Assembly (NCBI GenBank): GCA_029222685.1
Contig: JARHVB010000011.1
Location: forward strand, 147,510-211,509
From: Terripilifer ovatus
GTDB taxonomy: Bacteria; Pseudomonadota; Alphaproteobacteria; Rhizobiales; Beijerinckiaceae
DNA length: 64,000 nucleotides
Reading direction: 5' to 3'
A program made the translations under genes and the position numbers. Of the stretch, positions 53,508 through 63,901 are shown in pieces (position 1 is the first letter of the stretch; every line of letters begins with the position of its first letter). A model generated the notes under the pieces. The model worked only from the letters and a program-made list of their open reading frames with translations, was not told the origin of the DNA and searched no databases.

Positions 53508-55259
53508 TTATCCCACATTCGATATGCGCCGTTCCAGCCGTCGCAGCACGGCGACGATCAGGATCAGCGGCAGGATTTGAATAATGCCCAGCGCGCAGAC
53601 GGCGCCGTAGCTGCCGCCTTCCTCCCACATGGTCAGGCTGATCGAGCCGAGCACATGGGTGCCGGGGCCGACGAGCATGATCGAGGCGGCCAGTTCGCGC
53701 ACGGCCAGAACGAAAATGTAAATCCAGGCGGAGAGCGCCACCGGGGCCAGCAGCGGTGTCAGCACACGCAGGACCATCTGCCCCTGGCCGGCGCCGCTCG
53801 TCTGCGCCGCCTCTTCGAGTTCGCGATGGATCTGTGCGATGCCGCCGGAGGCAAAGCGCATGCCGTAGGGCATATAGAGCGTCATATAGCCGATCAGCAG
53901 GATCCAGATCGTATTGTAGACCGGGATCGGCAGGATGAGATACGCGAATAGAATAGCGGCGCCGACGATGATGCTCGGCATGGCGATCGGCAGGAAGGCG
54001 ATGGCGTCGAGCATCCAGCCGAAGCTTTTCAACTGCCGTTGCGCCACCCAGGCCATCAGGAACGTCAGCGCGACGACCAGCGTCGCGCAGGCGGCGCCCA
54101 GGGTGACGCTGGTCTTCACCGCATCGAGAAAAATCGGATAGCCCAGCACGAAGGCATAATTGTTCAAGGTCATGCTGCCGCCGCTCTGCACGAAGGGCTG
54201 CGCGATCTTCTCGAACAGCGATTGCCAGAACAGGGTGAACAGCGGCAGGCCGAGCGTGCAGAAGAACAATATACCCATGGCGATGGCGACCGGCCAGCGC
54301 CAGCGGCCGAGCGGCATCCGCACCGGCTTATAGCCCTTGCCGGTGATCGTCGCGAAAGCTTCCGCATTGCGCACCGAGCGGCGATAGAGAAAAACGGTCA
54401 GAATGCAGATGGCGAGCAGGGTCAGGCTGAGCGCGCTGGCGACGCCGATTTCCGGCGGCGCGGCGCGCACTGCGTCCTGAATGTCGGTCGTGAACACGTC
54501 GATGCGCGCCGGCCGGCCAATGAGCCGCGGCACTTCGAAGGATTCGAGGCCGCGGATGAACAGCAGCAAAAGGGTGGAAAGCACCGCCGGCCGCATCATC
54601 GGCAGGGTCACGCGCCAGGTGATCTGGCGCTGGTTGGCTCCAGATGTCTGGGCTGCCTCCTCCATGCGGACATCCAGCGCACGGAACGCTGGGCCAAGCA
54701 GCAGATAGGCGAGGGGAAAATAATGCGTCGCCAAAGCCCAGATCATTCCCGCCATCGAATAGATGTTGAAGGGCGCCTGCTTCAGGCCAAGCGCATTGCC
54801 GATCAGCGCGTTGAGCCAGCCGACATTGGGGCTGAGGATCAGCATCCACGCCATCGTCGTCAGCAGGCCGGGCAGGGCGAAGGTCAGCAAGGTCAGCGTG
54901 TGGAACACTTCGCGGCCCGGCATGTCGGTGCGCTCGGTGCCCCAGGCGACGAAGGCGCCGAGCAGCAGGGTGAGCACCGCCGCGCCGCTGGCGAAGATGA
55001 ACGAATTCATCGTCATCTCGAGGAGATGCCAGCGCGAATAGGCGGTGCTGAAATTTTCCAGCGTAAAATTGCCGGGGCCGAACACCGTGTCTTCGCTGAA
55101 CGCGGTGAAGAACAGCGCTGCCAGCGGCACGAGCACGAGCCAGATGGCAATGGCGACGCCGGAGATCGCGATCAGCCGCGGCAGCGACAACCACCGGCCA
55201 AGGGTGCTCACGAAACGGGTGCCGGAGACGGCCGGAAACGAGTGGTTGGCTAGCGACAC
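53508..55259 (-). CDS. ABC transporter permease of the iron(III)/FbpB type
   Basis: 583 aa, two fused permease halves with about 12 membrane helices. Two EAA loops that dock the ATPase are visible: EEAAQTSGANQRQI (about 200-213) and EEAAQTSGAGQGQM (about 482-495). GTG start 6 bases after the binding-protein stop, probably by coupling. Related systems take up Fe(III), phosphonate or 2-aminoethylphosphonate. No ATP-binding gene lies beside it, so the pump must borrow one. Confidence 0.92.
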   Translation of the reverse strand: MSLANHSFPAVSGTRFVSTLGRWLSLPRLIAISGVAIAIWLVLVPLAALFFTAFSEDTVFGPGNFTLENFSTAYSRWHLLEMTMNSFIFASGAAVLTLLLGAFVAWGTERTDMPGREVFHTLTLLTFALPGLLTTMAWMLILSPNVGWLNALIGNALGLKQAPFNIYSMAGMIWALATHYFPLAYLLLGPAFRALDVRMEEAAQTSGANQRQITWRVTLPMMRPAVLSTLLLLFIRGLESFEVPRLIGRPARIDVFTTDIQDAVRAAPPEIGVASALSLTLLAICILTVFLYRRSVRNAEAFATITGKGYKPVRMPLGRWRWPVAIAMGILFFCTLGLPLFTLFWQSLFEKIAQPFVQSGGSMTLNNYAFVLGYPIFLDAVKTSVTLGAACATLVVALTFLMAWVAQRQLKSFGWMLDAIAFLPIAMPSIIVGAAILFAYLILPIPVYNTIWILLIGYMTLYMPYGMRFASGGIAQIHRELEEAAQTSGAGQGQMVLRVLTPLLAPVALSAWIYIFVLAVRELAASIMLVGPGTHVLGSISLTMWEEGGSYGAVCALGIIQILPLILIVAVLRRLERRISNVG

Positions 55260-55265
55260 TGTCGG

Positions 55266-56330
55266 CTATCGCACATTGAACAATTGCTTCGTGATCTGCT
55301 GCCATTTCCGCTCGTCTTCAGGCGAGAAGACGACGGGGATGACCTTGCTCTTTTCCAGCCGGTCGATGACGCCCGGCGGATTGGTCGGCACGTCGCGGCG
55401 AACCGGAATGCGGCCTTGCGAGGCAATCTGGGTCTGGCCTTCCTTGCTGATGACGAAATCGGCGGCAAGCTGCGCGGCCTTGGGATGTGGCGCGCCCGAG
55501 CTGATGCCCAATTGGCCGTAGAACAGCGCCACCGGGTCCATCACCCAATAATCGGTCGGGTTGCCGCTCATGCCGACATTGATCGTCAGGTTGGTGAAAT
55601 TGTTGATCGCCATCTGGTATTCGCCGAGGCCCACGGCGCGCGCCAGCGCCAGATGTCCGTCGACAGGCACAGGCTTCAGATTGGTCATCAGGTTGCCGAT
55701 GATGGTACGGGCCCGGGCTTCGCCATACAGTTGGAACATGGCGTAGACCCATTGGGAATCGGTCGGTTCGAACGCCACCTTGCCGGCGAGATCGGTCCGC
55801 TTCGCCATCGCCTCATAGGTCGCAGGCATGTCGGCGATCTTCAGGCTGCGCGTGTTGATGGCCGGCGAATTGTAGTTCGAATAGACGGCGTACCAGCGCT
55901 TCGTCTTGCTGATCGCCTCGGGCCGCAGCCCCGCCGCTTCCTTCAGGTCGAACGGCTGGAGCAGGGCGTCCGGCAATTTGCTCACCGCCGTCGTCATCAC
56001 CACGTCCCACGACTTCTGGCCGGCGCGGCCTTCCAGCAGGATGCGGCTGAGCAGGCCGTTATCCGACGAGCGTACATAATTGACCTTGATGCCGGTCGCC
56101 TTTTCGAACAGCTGCCAGAGCGGCAGGCCTTCCTGTTCGTTGACGGAGGAATAGACGGTCACGCTGCCTTCCGCCTGGGCGGCCTTCAAAAGCGCGGGCT
56201 CTGCCCAGGATGGCGGTGTGGCAGGGGGCGGGGATTGAGGAGGAGATTGCGCGGCCGCTGCGCCCATCAGGGCGAAAGCCGAAAAGGCCGCCAGAGCGAC
56301 CCGGCGCATATGGTCCAATGCTGCGAGCAT
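55266..56330 (-). CDS. Extracellular solute-binding protein of the FbpA/AfuA type
   Basis: 354 aa. The ATG at 56330 has GGAGG seven bases upstream. Signal peptide region MRRVALAAFSAFALMGAAAAQ, then a Pro/Ser/Gln linker. Mature part: GSVTVYSSVNEQEGLPLWQL, ATGIKVNYVRSSDNGLL, DVVMTTAVSKLPDALL and GVIDRLEKSKVIPV. Fe(III)-like or organic anion ligand. Its gene is immediately upstream of the permease, which forms an SBP-permease pair without an ATPase. Confidence 0.93.
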   Translation of the reverse strand: MLAALDHMRRVALAAFSAFALMGAAAAQSPPQSPPPATPPSWAEPALLKAAQAEGSVTVYSSVNEQEGLPLWQLFEKATGIKVNYVRSSDNGLLSRILLEGRAGQKSWDVVMTTAVSKLPDALLQPFDLKEAAGLRPEAISKTKRWYAVYSNYNSPAINTRSLKIADMPATYEAMAKRTDLAGKVAFEPTDSQWVYAMFQLYGEARARTIIGNLMTNLKPVPVDGHLALARAVGLGEYQMAINNFTNLTINVGMSGNPTDYWVMDPVALFYGQLGISSGAPHPKAAQLAADFVISKEGQTQIASQGRIPVRRDVPTNPPGVIDRLEKSKVIPVVFSPEDERKWQQITKQLFNVR

Positions 56331-56497
56331 GGCCGTCCTCCCCGTGTTTCCAACCCTATCTAGCCCGCGTCGGGGACAAGATACAACCTGTTCAAGGTTG
56401 ACCCGCTTCGTGGGACACTCGGCTGCGAGACGTGCAAGGCCGGCGAGCGTCCCAAACGACCGCCAGATTGCCCTGTGCATTAAATTTGCCTGGATAA

Positions 56498-56539
56498 AAT
56501 GTCACTTACCTGTCGACATTTGTAAGCTATTAGCTTACA
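56498..56539 (+). promoter_or_regulatory. Palindromic operator region of the toxin-antitoxin operon
   Basis: TGTAAGCTA, one T, TAGCTTACA (56521-56539) is a perfect 19-base palindrome ending 9 bases before the toxin start. A second dyad AATGTC...GACATT (56498-56503 and 56515-56520) adjoins it. Their position and symmetry fit binding by the HigA antitoxin, which would autoregulate the operon. The upstream stretch 56331-56497 shows nothing else I can assign. Confidence 0.75.
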
Positions 56540-56548
56540 TCCCTTTGC

Positions 56549-56824
56549 ATGATCAAGTCGTTCAAATCAAAGCCACTCGAAACCCTCTGGGTCACAGGAA
56601 AGTCGAAGATCGACGCGAAGATGCATTCTCGCATTTTGCGGCGTCTCGATGCCCTGAATGCGGCCAGTTCGGTTGAAGAGCTTCAGGTTCCGGGCTTCGA
56701 TTTTCACGCTCTGCGCGGCTTCAAGCCGACGCGTTACACAATCCACGTCAACGGCCCGATGTGCATTACCTTCGAGTTCGAGAACGGTGATGCTTCAAAG
56801 GTGGATTACGAAAACTACCACTGA
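56549..56824 (+). CDS. higB: RelE/HigB-type toxin
   Basis: 91 aa RelE/ParE-superfamily protein of the HigB/GraT branch, a ribosome-dependent mRNA interferase. Sequence begins MIKSFKSKPLETLWVTGKS and has the MHSRILRRLDALNAASSVEE helix, PGFDFHALRGFKPTRYTIHV and the last strand CITFEFENGDASKVDYENYH, whose final residues match the catalytic His/Tyr end of GraT. The toxin gene precedes the antitoxin gene, as usual for higBA. Base composition is lower in GC than in neighbouring genes. Confidence 0.93.
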   Translation: MIKSFKSKPLETLWVTGKSKIDAKMHSRILRRLDALNAASSVEELQVPGFDFHALRGFKPTRYTIHVNGPMCITFEFENGDASKVDYENYH

Positions 56825-56884
56825 GACGACGATATTGAGACGAATATTAAGACGAATATTGAGACTGATATGGAGACCGATATG
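56825..56884 (+). repeat. Five tandem 12-base units between toxin and antitoxin genes
   Basis: Consensus GAGACGAATATT, in five consecutive copies: GACGACGATATT, GAGACGAATATT, AAGACGAATATT, GAGACTGATATG, GAGACCGATATG. The array begins right after the toxin stop and runs into the antitoxin start. It is in the same frame as both genes; the last units contain two in-frame ATGs. The number of units could vary between strains. Confidence 0.9.
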
Positions 56885-57190
56885 AGCAAGATCCCGGTGC
56901 GGTTCAAGGACCGCTGCCCGACGCATCCCGGCGCGCTACTGCGCGAAGACGTCATCCCGGCGACTGGAAGGACCAAGACCGAGATCGCATTGATGCTGGG
57001 GATTTCTCGCCAGCACCTTTACGATATCCTTGATGAGAAGAAGCCGGTATCGCCCGCCATGGCCGTCCGGTTTGGGAAGCTCTTCGGCAATGGCCCCGAA
57101 CTATGGAGCAATATGCAGACTGCTTACGACCTCTGGCATGCCGAGCAGGAAATCGACGTTTCTGGAATAGAAACACTGGAACCGGTCTGA
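56882..57190 (+). CDS. higA: HigA-family antitoxin
   Basis: 102 aa XRE-type DNA-binding antitoxin. Helix-turn-helix in TKTEIALMLGISRQHLYDIL (residues about 31-50), preceded by RFKDRCPTHPGALLREDVIP, the usual HigA opening. GGAG seven bases before the ATG at 56882 favours this start over the ATG at 56870 inside the tandem repeat. It should neutralise HigB and repress from the palindrome at 56521-56539. Confidence 0.94.
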   Translation: MSKIPVRFKDRCPTHPGALLREDVIPATGRTKTEIALMLGISRQHLYDILDEKKPVSPAMAVRFGKLFGNGPELWSNMQTAYDLWHAEQEIDVSGIETLEPV

Positions 57191-57270
57191 TCCGAACGGT
57201 CGCCGGCGATCCGTCACTTGCCTGCTGTGCCGCGCCCTCGTACACGACAGACATGAAGGAGAGCGAAATC

Positions 57271-58188
57271 ATGGGCACCAGCGCGGACCCGGCAGCGGAA
57301 CTGTTCACCCTGCGCGATTTCCTGCGCTATGCGATCACCCGTTTCGAGACGGCGGGGCTGGTCTACGGCCATGGCACGACGAATGCGGTCGACGAGGCGG
57401 CCTTCATCGTGCTGGAAGCGCTGCGCCTGCCGATCGATAAGCTTGATCCCTTCCTGGACGCCCGCCTGCTCGCCGATGAGCGCCGCCGGCTGGCCGATCT
57501 GATCGATGCCCGCGTCACCACGCGCAAGCCCGCCGCCTATCTGCTCCACAAGGCCTATATCCGCGGCATGCCGTTTTACGTCGATGAGCGGGTGATCGTG
57601 CCGCGCTCGTTCATTGGCGAACTCCTGTTCTCAGGCCTCTTCAACGGCGACGACGGCGCCCTGATCGACGATCCCGACAGCATCGAAAGCGTGCTCGATC
57701 TCTGCACCGGCTCGGCCTCGCTCGCCATTCTCGCGGCGCAGGTCTTTCCCAATGCTCAGGTCGATGCGGTCGAACTATCGCCGGACGCCATGGAGGTGGC
57801 GCGCCGCAACGTCGCCGAGGCGGAGGAGGGCGCGCGCATCGAACTGCTGCAGGGCGACCTCTTCGCCCCGCTCGGCAAGCGCCGCTATGATCTCATCATC
57901 ACCAATCCGCCCTATGTGGATGCGCAGGCTATGGCGGCCCTGCCGCCCGAATATGCGCAGGAGCCGGCCCTGGCGCTCGCCGGCGGACCCGATGGTCTCG
58001 ATATCGTCCGTCGCATCCTGCGCGAGGCGCCGCAGCATCTTCACGAGGGCGGCGGCCTGCTGTGCGAGATCGGCACCGGCCGCGAAATCCTCGATGCGGA
58101 ATTTCCCGACCTCCCGCTGCTCTGGCTCGATACCGAGGAAAGCGAGGGGGAGGTCTTCTGGATCGCTGCTAGCGATTTCGCGGCTTAG
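57271..58188 (+). CDS. prmB: Ribosomal protein L3 N5-glutamine methyltransferase PrmB
   Basis: 305 aa SAM-dependent enzyme that methylates a glutamine of ribosomal protein L3. It keeps the helical N-domain (FTLRDFLRYAITRFETAGLV), VIVPRSFIGEL before the catalytic domain, the SAM site SVLDLCTGSASLAILAA and the NPPY motif in IITNPPYVDAQ. The FIGEL form before the SAM site and the overall length distinguish it from PrmC. AAGGAGAG lies upstream of the ATG at 57271. It ends by overlapping the stop codon of the convergent FecR-domain gene by 4 bases. Confidence 0.95.
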   Translation: MGTSADPAAELFTLRDFLRYAITRFETAGLVYGHGTTNAVDEAAFIVLEALRLPIDKLDPFLDARLLADERRRLADLIDARVTTRKPAAYLLHKAYIRGMPFYVDERVIVPRSFIGELLFSGLFNGDDGALIDDPDSIESVLDLCTGSASLAILAAQVFPNAQVDAVELSPDAMEVARRNVAEAEEGARIELLQGDLFAPLGKRRYDLIITNPPYVDAQAMAALPPEYAQEPALALAGGPDGLDIVRRILREAPQHLHEGGGLLCEIGTGREILDAEFPDLPLLWLDTEESEGEVFWIAASDFAA

Positions 58189-59303
58189 CGGATCAGGCCG
58201 CCCAGGCCTCTCCCGCCGCCGCCACCGTACCCGCCGCGTGAGGGCATTCCCATGATGCGTCCGCCGCCGGAGGGCATGCGCAAGCCTCCGCCGCCCATGC
58301 CGCGTCCGGGATAGCGTCCGCCTCCGCCGCCCATTCCCGGAGGGAACCGTCCGCCGCCGTAAGGACCCATGCCGGGTGGTCTGCGGCCGGGACGCGGGCC
58401 GTAATAGCCGCCGCCATAGGATGGCACCCCGATGACCGGCCCGTAAACGGGAAGACGCGATTCATAAACGGTCGGCACATCTTCGTAGTAGGTCGGCCGC
58501 GCCACGCGAATCGGACGCCGCGGACGCGCCGGTTCGGCGTAGCGCGGCGGCGCCACCAGGACGGGCCGCGCCTGCTGCCGCCGCGCCGGGCGCGTTGCGG
58601 CCGGCGGCGGTGGCGGCGGCATCGGCGTCAGCGACGCGAATTGCGTGGACTTGCCGCAAAGATCGGACGTGGAGCCGGGACCGCACAGATTGCCGAAGTC
58701 CCAGGACTTGTTGGCCGGCGCGATCGGCCCGTCGATATCGGTGTTGGTAACCGACACGCTCGAACCGGGTTCGGTCAGTTCACGGCAGTTGGCGCTGTTG
58801 CGGACGCAGACATTGACCGCGCCTTCCTGCAGCACGACGAGCGTGCGGCCGTTCTCCACCCGCACGTCATAGGTCGTGCCGCGCACGCCGATGACGGCCT
58901 GCGGCGTCTGCACCTGATAGGCCTCGTGCTGGGATTTGCCGGAGATGAAGCGGAACGCGCCCTTGGCGGCGGTGAGTGAAACGGTCCTTGCCGTCTCGTC
59001 GCCATTGTAGACAAAGGTGTCGAGCTTGACCTGGCTCAACGGCCCCAGCGCCATGTTGGTGAGATCGAGAAACACGAACTTCGCCAGGCTGTTGGCGGCG
59101 GTCTGCACGGTCTGGTCCTGGAACAGCCGGTCACCGACCGCCAGCTTCGAGCGATGGCCTTGAATGTCGCCGCGCACGTCGTTCTGGATGACGGTGGCGC
59201 CGCCGATCAGCGTCTGGGCGAAAACGCTGGGAGACGCGAGGCAGGCGAGAAGCGCGCAGGCGGAGGCAAGCGCGTGACGATCCAAGGCGCGAGATGCTGG
59301 CAT
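58185..59303 (-). CDS. Exported FecR-domain protein with Gly-rich C-terminal region
   Basis: 372 aa. Signal peptide (LASACALLACLASPSVFAQ), then a FecR-like beta-domain with LAVGDRLFQDQTVQTAANS, KFVFLDLTNMALGPLSQVKLD and AVIGVRGTTYDVRVENGRT. From about residue 235 the chain is Pro/Arg-rich, then extremely Gly/Arg/Pro-rich to the end (GMGGGGGRYPGRGMGGGG). It has no sigma-factor partner in the window and no membrane segment, so it is not the classical signalling FecR. AGGAG precedes the ATG at 59303. The function is unknown; the tail suggests an envelope or surface role. Confidence 0.85.
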   Translation of the reverse strand: MPASRALDRHALASACALLACLASPSVFAQTLIGGATVIQNDVRGDIQGHRSKLAVGDRLFQDQTVQTAANSLAKFVFLDLTNMALGPLSQVKLDTFVYNGDETARTVSLTAAKGAFRFISGKSQHEAYQVQTPQAVIGVRGTTYDVRVENGRTLVVLQEGAVNVCVRNSANCRELTEPGSSVSVTNTDIDGPIAPANKSWDFGNLCGPGSTSDLCGKSTQFASLTPMPPPPPPAATRPARRQQARPVLVAPPRYAEPARPRRPIRVARPTYYEDVPTVYESRLPVYGPVIGVPSYGGGYYGPRPGRRPPGMGPYGGGRFPPGMGGGGGRYPGRGMGGGGLRMPSGGGRIMGMPSRGGYGGGGGRGLGGLIR

Positions 59304-59407
59304 GACATTCTCCTGTCCGGCGGTCTTGCGCTGCCGGCCATCGCACAATGGAGAATATCACAAGCAGGAAGTGTGCGCTGGCGCACACGCGATTTTCTCG
59401 CAGCATC

Positions 59408-59551
59408 AGGCTGTGTTGAGATTCACGTCAGACCGCGCCGAAAATGGTGGCTTTCGAGAACCGGAGCGGAGCGTACGTTTGTACGTGAGCACCGGAAGCG
59501 CAGAAAGCCGGCATTTGCAGGCCGGTATCACGTGAATATCAATACAGCCTA
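59408..59551. repeat. Long inverted repeat, family B (copy 2)
   Basis: Bounded by AGGCTGT and ACAGCCT, with TTGAGATTCACGT paired to ACGTGAATATCAA. The interior (GCCGAAAATGGTGG, GTACGTGAGCACCGGAAGCGCAGA, GCATTTGCAGGCCGGTATCACG) matches 22515-22671. Its last bases supply the TAG stop of the minus-strand dnaJ gene. Confidence 0.86.
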
Positions 59552-60679
59552 AGCGCCGCTGAGATTGCCGAAGAAGTCCTTCATCCGGGCAAAAAAGCCG
59601 GCGGCTTCCGGATTGGTCTTGCTGGAGGATTCGCTTTCGAATTCCATCAACAGTTCGCGCTGGCGGCGCGTCAGGCTCTGCGGCGTTTCCACCACCACCT
59701 GGATATAAAGATCGCCGACGTCGCGCGAGCGCAGCACCGGCATGCCCTTGCCGCGCAGTTTGAACTGCCGGTTCGACTGGGTGCCTTCCGGGATTTTCAG
59801 GCGCGCTTCCGAGCCGTCGATGCCGTGCACCGAGAATTCGCCGCCGAGCGCCGCCTGGACCATGGAAATCGGCATGCGGCAGTAAAGGTCGGCGCCATCG
59901 CGCTGGAAGAACGGATGCGGCTTCATCGACAGGAAAATATAGAGATCGCCCGCCGGGCCGCCGCGCGTGCCGGCCTCGCCTTCGCCGGCAAGGCGGATGC
60001 GCGTGCCGTCCTCGACGCCGGGCGGAATGTTGACCGAGAGCATGCGCTCTTTGGTGACGCGCCCGGCGCCCGAGCAGACCGAGCACGGGTTCTCGATGAT
60101 CTCGCCGCGGCCCTGGCAGGTCGGACAGGTGCGCTCGATGGCGAAAAAGCCCTGCTGGGCACGAACCCGGCCCTGGCCGGCGCAGGTGGCACAGGTTTTC
60201 GGCTTCGAGCCGGCCTTGGCGCCGCTGCCGTTGCACGCCTCGCAGGCGATGGAGGAGGGCACTTTGATCTGCGCCGTCTTGCCCTTGAAGGCGTCTTCCA
60301 GGCCGATTTCGAGATTGTAGCGCAAGTCGGCGCCGCGCTCGCGTCCGCCGGTCGAGCGGCCACGGCCGCCGCCCATGACACTGCCGAACAGGTCTTCGAA
60401 GATGTCGGACATGGAGCTGGCGAAACCGTCGGCGCCGAAGCCGGCATTGCCGTTCTCGAAAGCGGCATGGCCATAGCGGTCATAGGCGGCGCGCTTCTGC
60501 CCATCGGACAGGCACTGATAGGCCTCGTTCAGCTCCTTGAACTTGATCTCGGCTTCATGATTGCCCGGATTGCGGTCGGGATGATGCGCCATTGCGGCCT
60601 TGCGGAACGCCGCCTTCAGGGCAGCGTCGTCTGCCGTCTTGGCGACGCCGAGCACTTCATAAAAGTCGCGTTTGCTCAT
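59549..60679 (-). CDS. dnaJ: Chaperone DnaJ
   Basis: 376 aa type I J-protein. J-domain with HPD (AMAHHPDRN), Gly/Phe linker rich in GGGRGRS, and four CxxCxGxG zinc motifs ([32 protein letters not shown]), then two client-binding domains. It stimulates DnaK ATPase and hands over unfolded proteins. It follows dnaK by 128 bases, its usual partner order. Its TAG stop lies in a family B repeat. Confidence 0.98.
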   Translation of the reverse strand: MSKRDFYEVLGVAKTADDAALKAAFRKAAMAHHPDRNPGNHEAEIKFKELNEAYQCLSDGQKRAAYDRYGHAAFENGNAGFGADGFASSMSDIFEDLFGSVMGGGRGRSTGGRERGADLRYNLEIGLEDAFKGKTAQIKVPSSIACEACNGSGAKAGSKPKTCATCAGQGRVRAQQGFFAIERTCPTCQGRGEIIENPCSVCSGAGRVTKERMLSVNIPPGVEDGTRIRLAGEGEAGTRGGPAGDLYIFLSMKPHPFFQRDGADLYCRMPISMVQAALGGEFSVHGIDGSEARLKIPEGTQSNRQFKLRGKGMPVLRSRDVGDLYIQVVVETPQSLTRRQRELLMEFESESSSKTNPEAAGFFARMKDFFGNLSGA

Positions 60680-60749
60680 CGGGCCGGTTCAACCATTTCC
60701 GCATGTAAAGACTGTATCGCCGATTCGACGACAAGTAGATCTTAACGAA

Positions 60750-60781
60750 ACGGGACCCGGGCGCTTAACCCCGGGCCCCGT
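60750..60781 (-). terminator. Hairpin in the dnaK-dnaJ gap
   Basis: ACGGGACCCGGG and CCCGGGCCCCGT pair with one mismatch around CGCTTAAC. On the minus strand it is followed by TTTCGTTAAG, a weak T-run. It could partly end dnaK transcripts and so set the dnaK:dnaJ ratio, or protect the dnaK mRNA 3' end. Confidence 0.5.
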
Positions 60782-60807
60782 CGCTGTCAAAACGCGACAG
60801 ACATCGA

Positions 60808-62733
<1,926 letters not shown>

Positions 62734-63138
62734 ACTGTACTTCCTTCTTTCTACGCAGGACCGCCGGACCCCGAAGCGATCCGGTTTTGGGCGGTATGGA
62801 TTTTGGGGCTCCCGGAGAATGTCTTCCGGGCCGCCCGGTCCCCGTGCGCTGGAGATTGGGATTGCCGTCCGATTCCGCAAGGCTGAGGCGTATATATTTG
62901 GCTCGATTCGCCACCGCAAGCGCTTGATGGGACATATACTCGACCATAATCTCGGCCGTGCGCTTTTCCTGGCCAGTCCGCCCCCGTTTTCAGCAGGGTT
63001 TGTCGAGCCGTTTTTGCAAGCCGGACCCGATCTGTTCCGCTTGCACTTCGCTGCCGGATTTCGGCGCTTTTGCACACCCTCAAACATGCTATGGCAAGGG
63101 CTTCAAATTGGGCTTCACATCTTAGGACGGAGGATGAA
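62734..63138. promoter_or_regulatory. Control region between dnaK and the SDR gene, with a possible RpoH promoter
   Basis: 405 bases between divergent genes. On the minus strand CTTG (62920-62917) is followed after 16 bases by CAAATATAT (62900-62892), a fair match to alphaproteobacterial heat-shock (RpoH, sigma-32) promoters, about 160 bases before the dnaK start. This leaves a long leader containing several GC-rich stems. No gene is visible; the SDR promoter must lie in the right-hand part. Confidence 0.5.
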
Positions 63139-63876
63139 ATGGCGAGCGGGGGAAAGCTGCAGGGCAAGGTCGGCGTGGTCACCGGGGCGAGTTCCGGCAT
63201 CGGCGCGGCGATCGCCGAGGGGCTGGCGGCCGAGGGTATGACGGTCATGCTTGCGGCAAGGCGGCGCGAGCGGCTGGTGGAACTGCAGCAGAAAATCGAG
63301 GCCGCCGGCGGCAAGGCAAGGGTCTGCCAGACCGATGTGACCAGTGAGGACGATGTTTTCGCGCTTTTTCATGCGGTCAACAACGAGTTCGCCCGCCTCG
63401 ATCTGCTGGTCAACTGTGCCGGCATGGCCGACCACATCGCCACGGACGAACTCGACTATTCGCGCTGGTTGAAGATCATCGACACCAACCTGAACTCGGT
63501 CTTCCTGTGCTCGAAGCAGGCCTTGCGCATGATGAAGCCGCAGAAGCGCGGCCGGATCATCAATATCGGCAGCATTTCCTCGCAAATGCCGCGTCCCAAG
63601 GCCATCGGCTATGCGGCGGCCAAATCTGCGCTCGAAGGTATCACCCGCTCGATGGCCCTCGACTACCGCGAATTCGGCATCACCGTTTCCATCGTCCGTC
63701 CAGGGTCGACGGTGTCGGAACTCTCGGCCAACATGGCGGAGCGCCCGGCGACGCAGGTAATGCAGGCGGCCGAAATCGCCTCGATCGTCACCCTGATGGC
63801 CTGCCTGCCCGATGAGACCAATTTCATCGAGGCGACAGCCTTCCCGATCGGCCAGCCGTTTCTGGGTCGCGGCTGA
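63139..63876 (+). CDS. Short-chain dehydrogenase/reductase
   Basis: 245 aa classical SDR. Cofactor motif GASSGIGAAIAEGLA (TGxxxGxG form), NCAG after strand 4, catalytic Ser in IGSISSQ and Tyr-Lys in YAAAKSA, with Asn in NLNSVFLC. R42-R43-type basic residues after strand 2 (AARRRERL) favour NADP(H). GGAGG precedes the ATG at 63139. Substrate unknown. Confidence 0.94.
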   Translation: MASGGKLQGKVGVVTGASSGIGAAIAEGLAAEGMTVMLAARRRERLVELQQKIEAAGGKARVCQTDVTSEDDVFALFHAVNNEFARLDLLVNCAGMADHIATDELDYSRWLKIIDTNLNSVFLCSKQALRMMKPQKRGRIINIGSISSQMPRPKAIGYAAAKSALEGITRSMALDYREFGITVSIVRPGSTVSELSANMAERPATQVMQAAEIASIVTLMACLPDETNFIEATAFPIGQPFLGRG

Positions 63877-63901
63877 GCGGGAGCGGGGCAATCTCCCAGA
63901 A

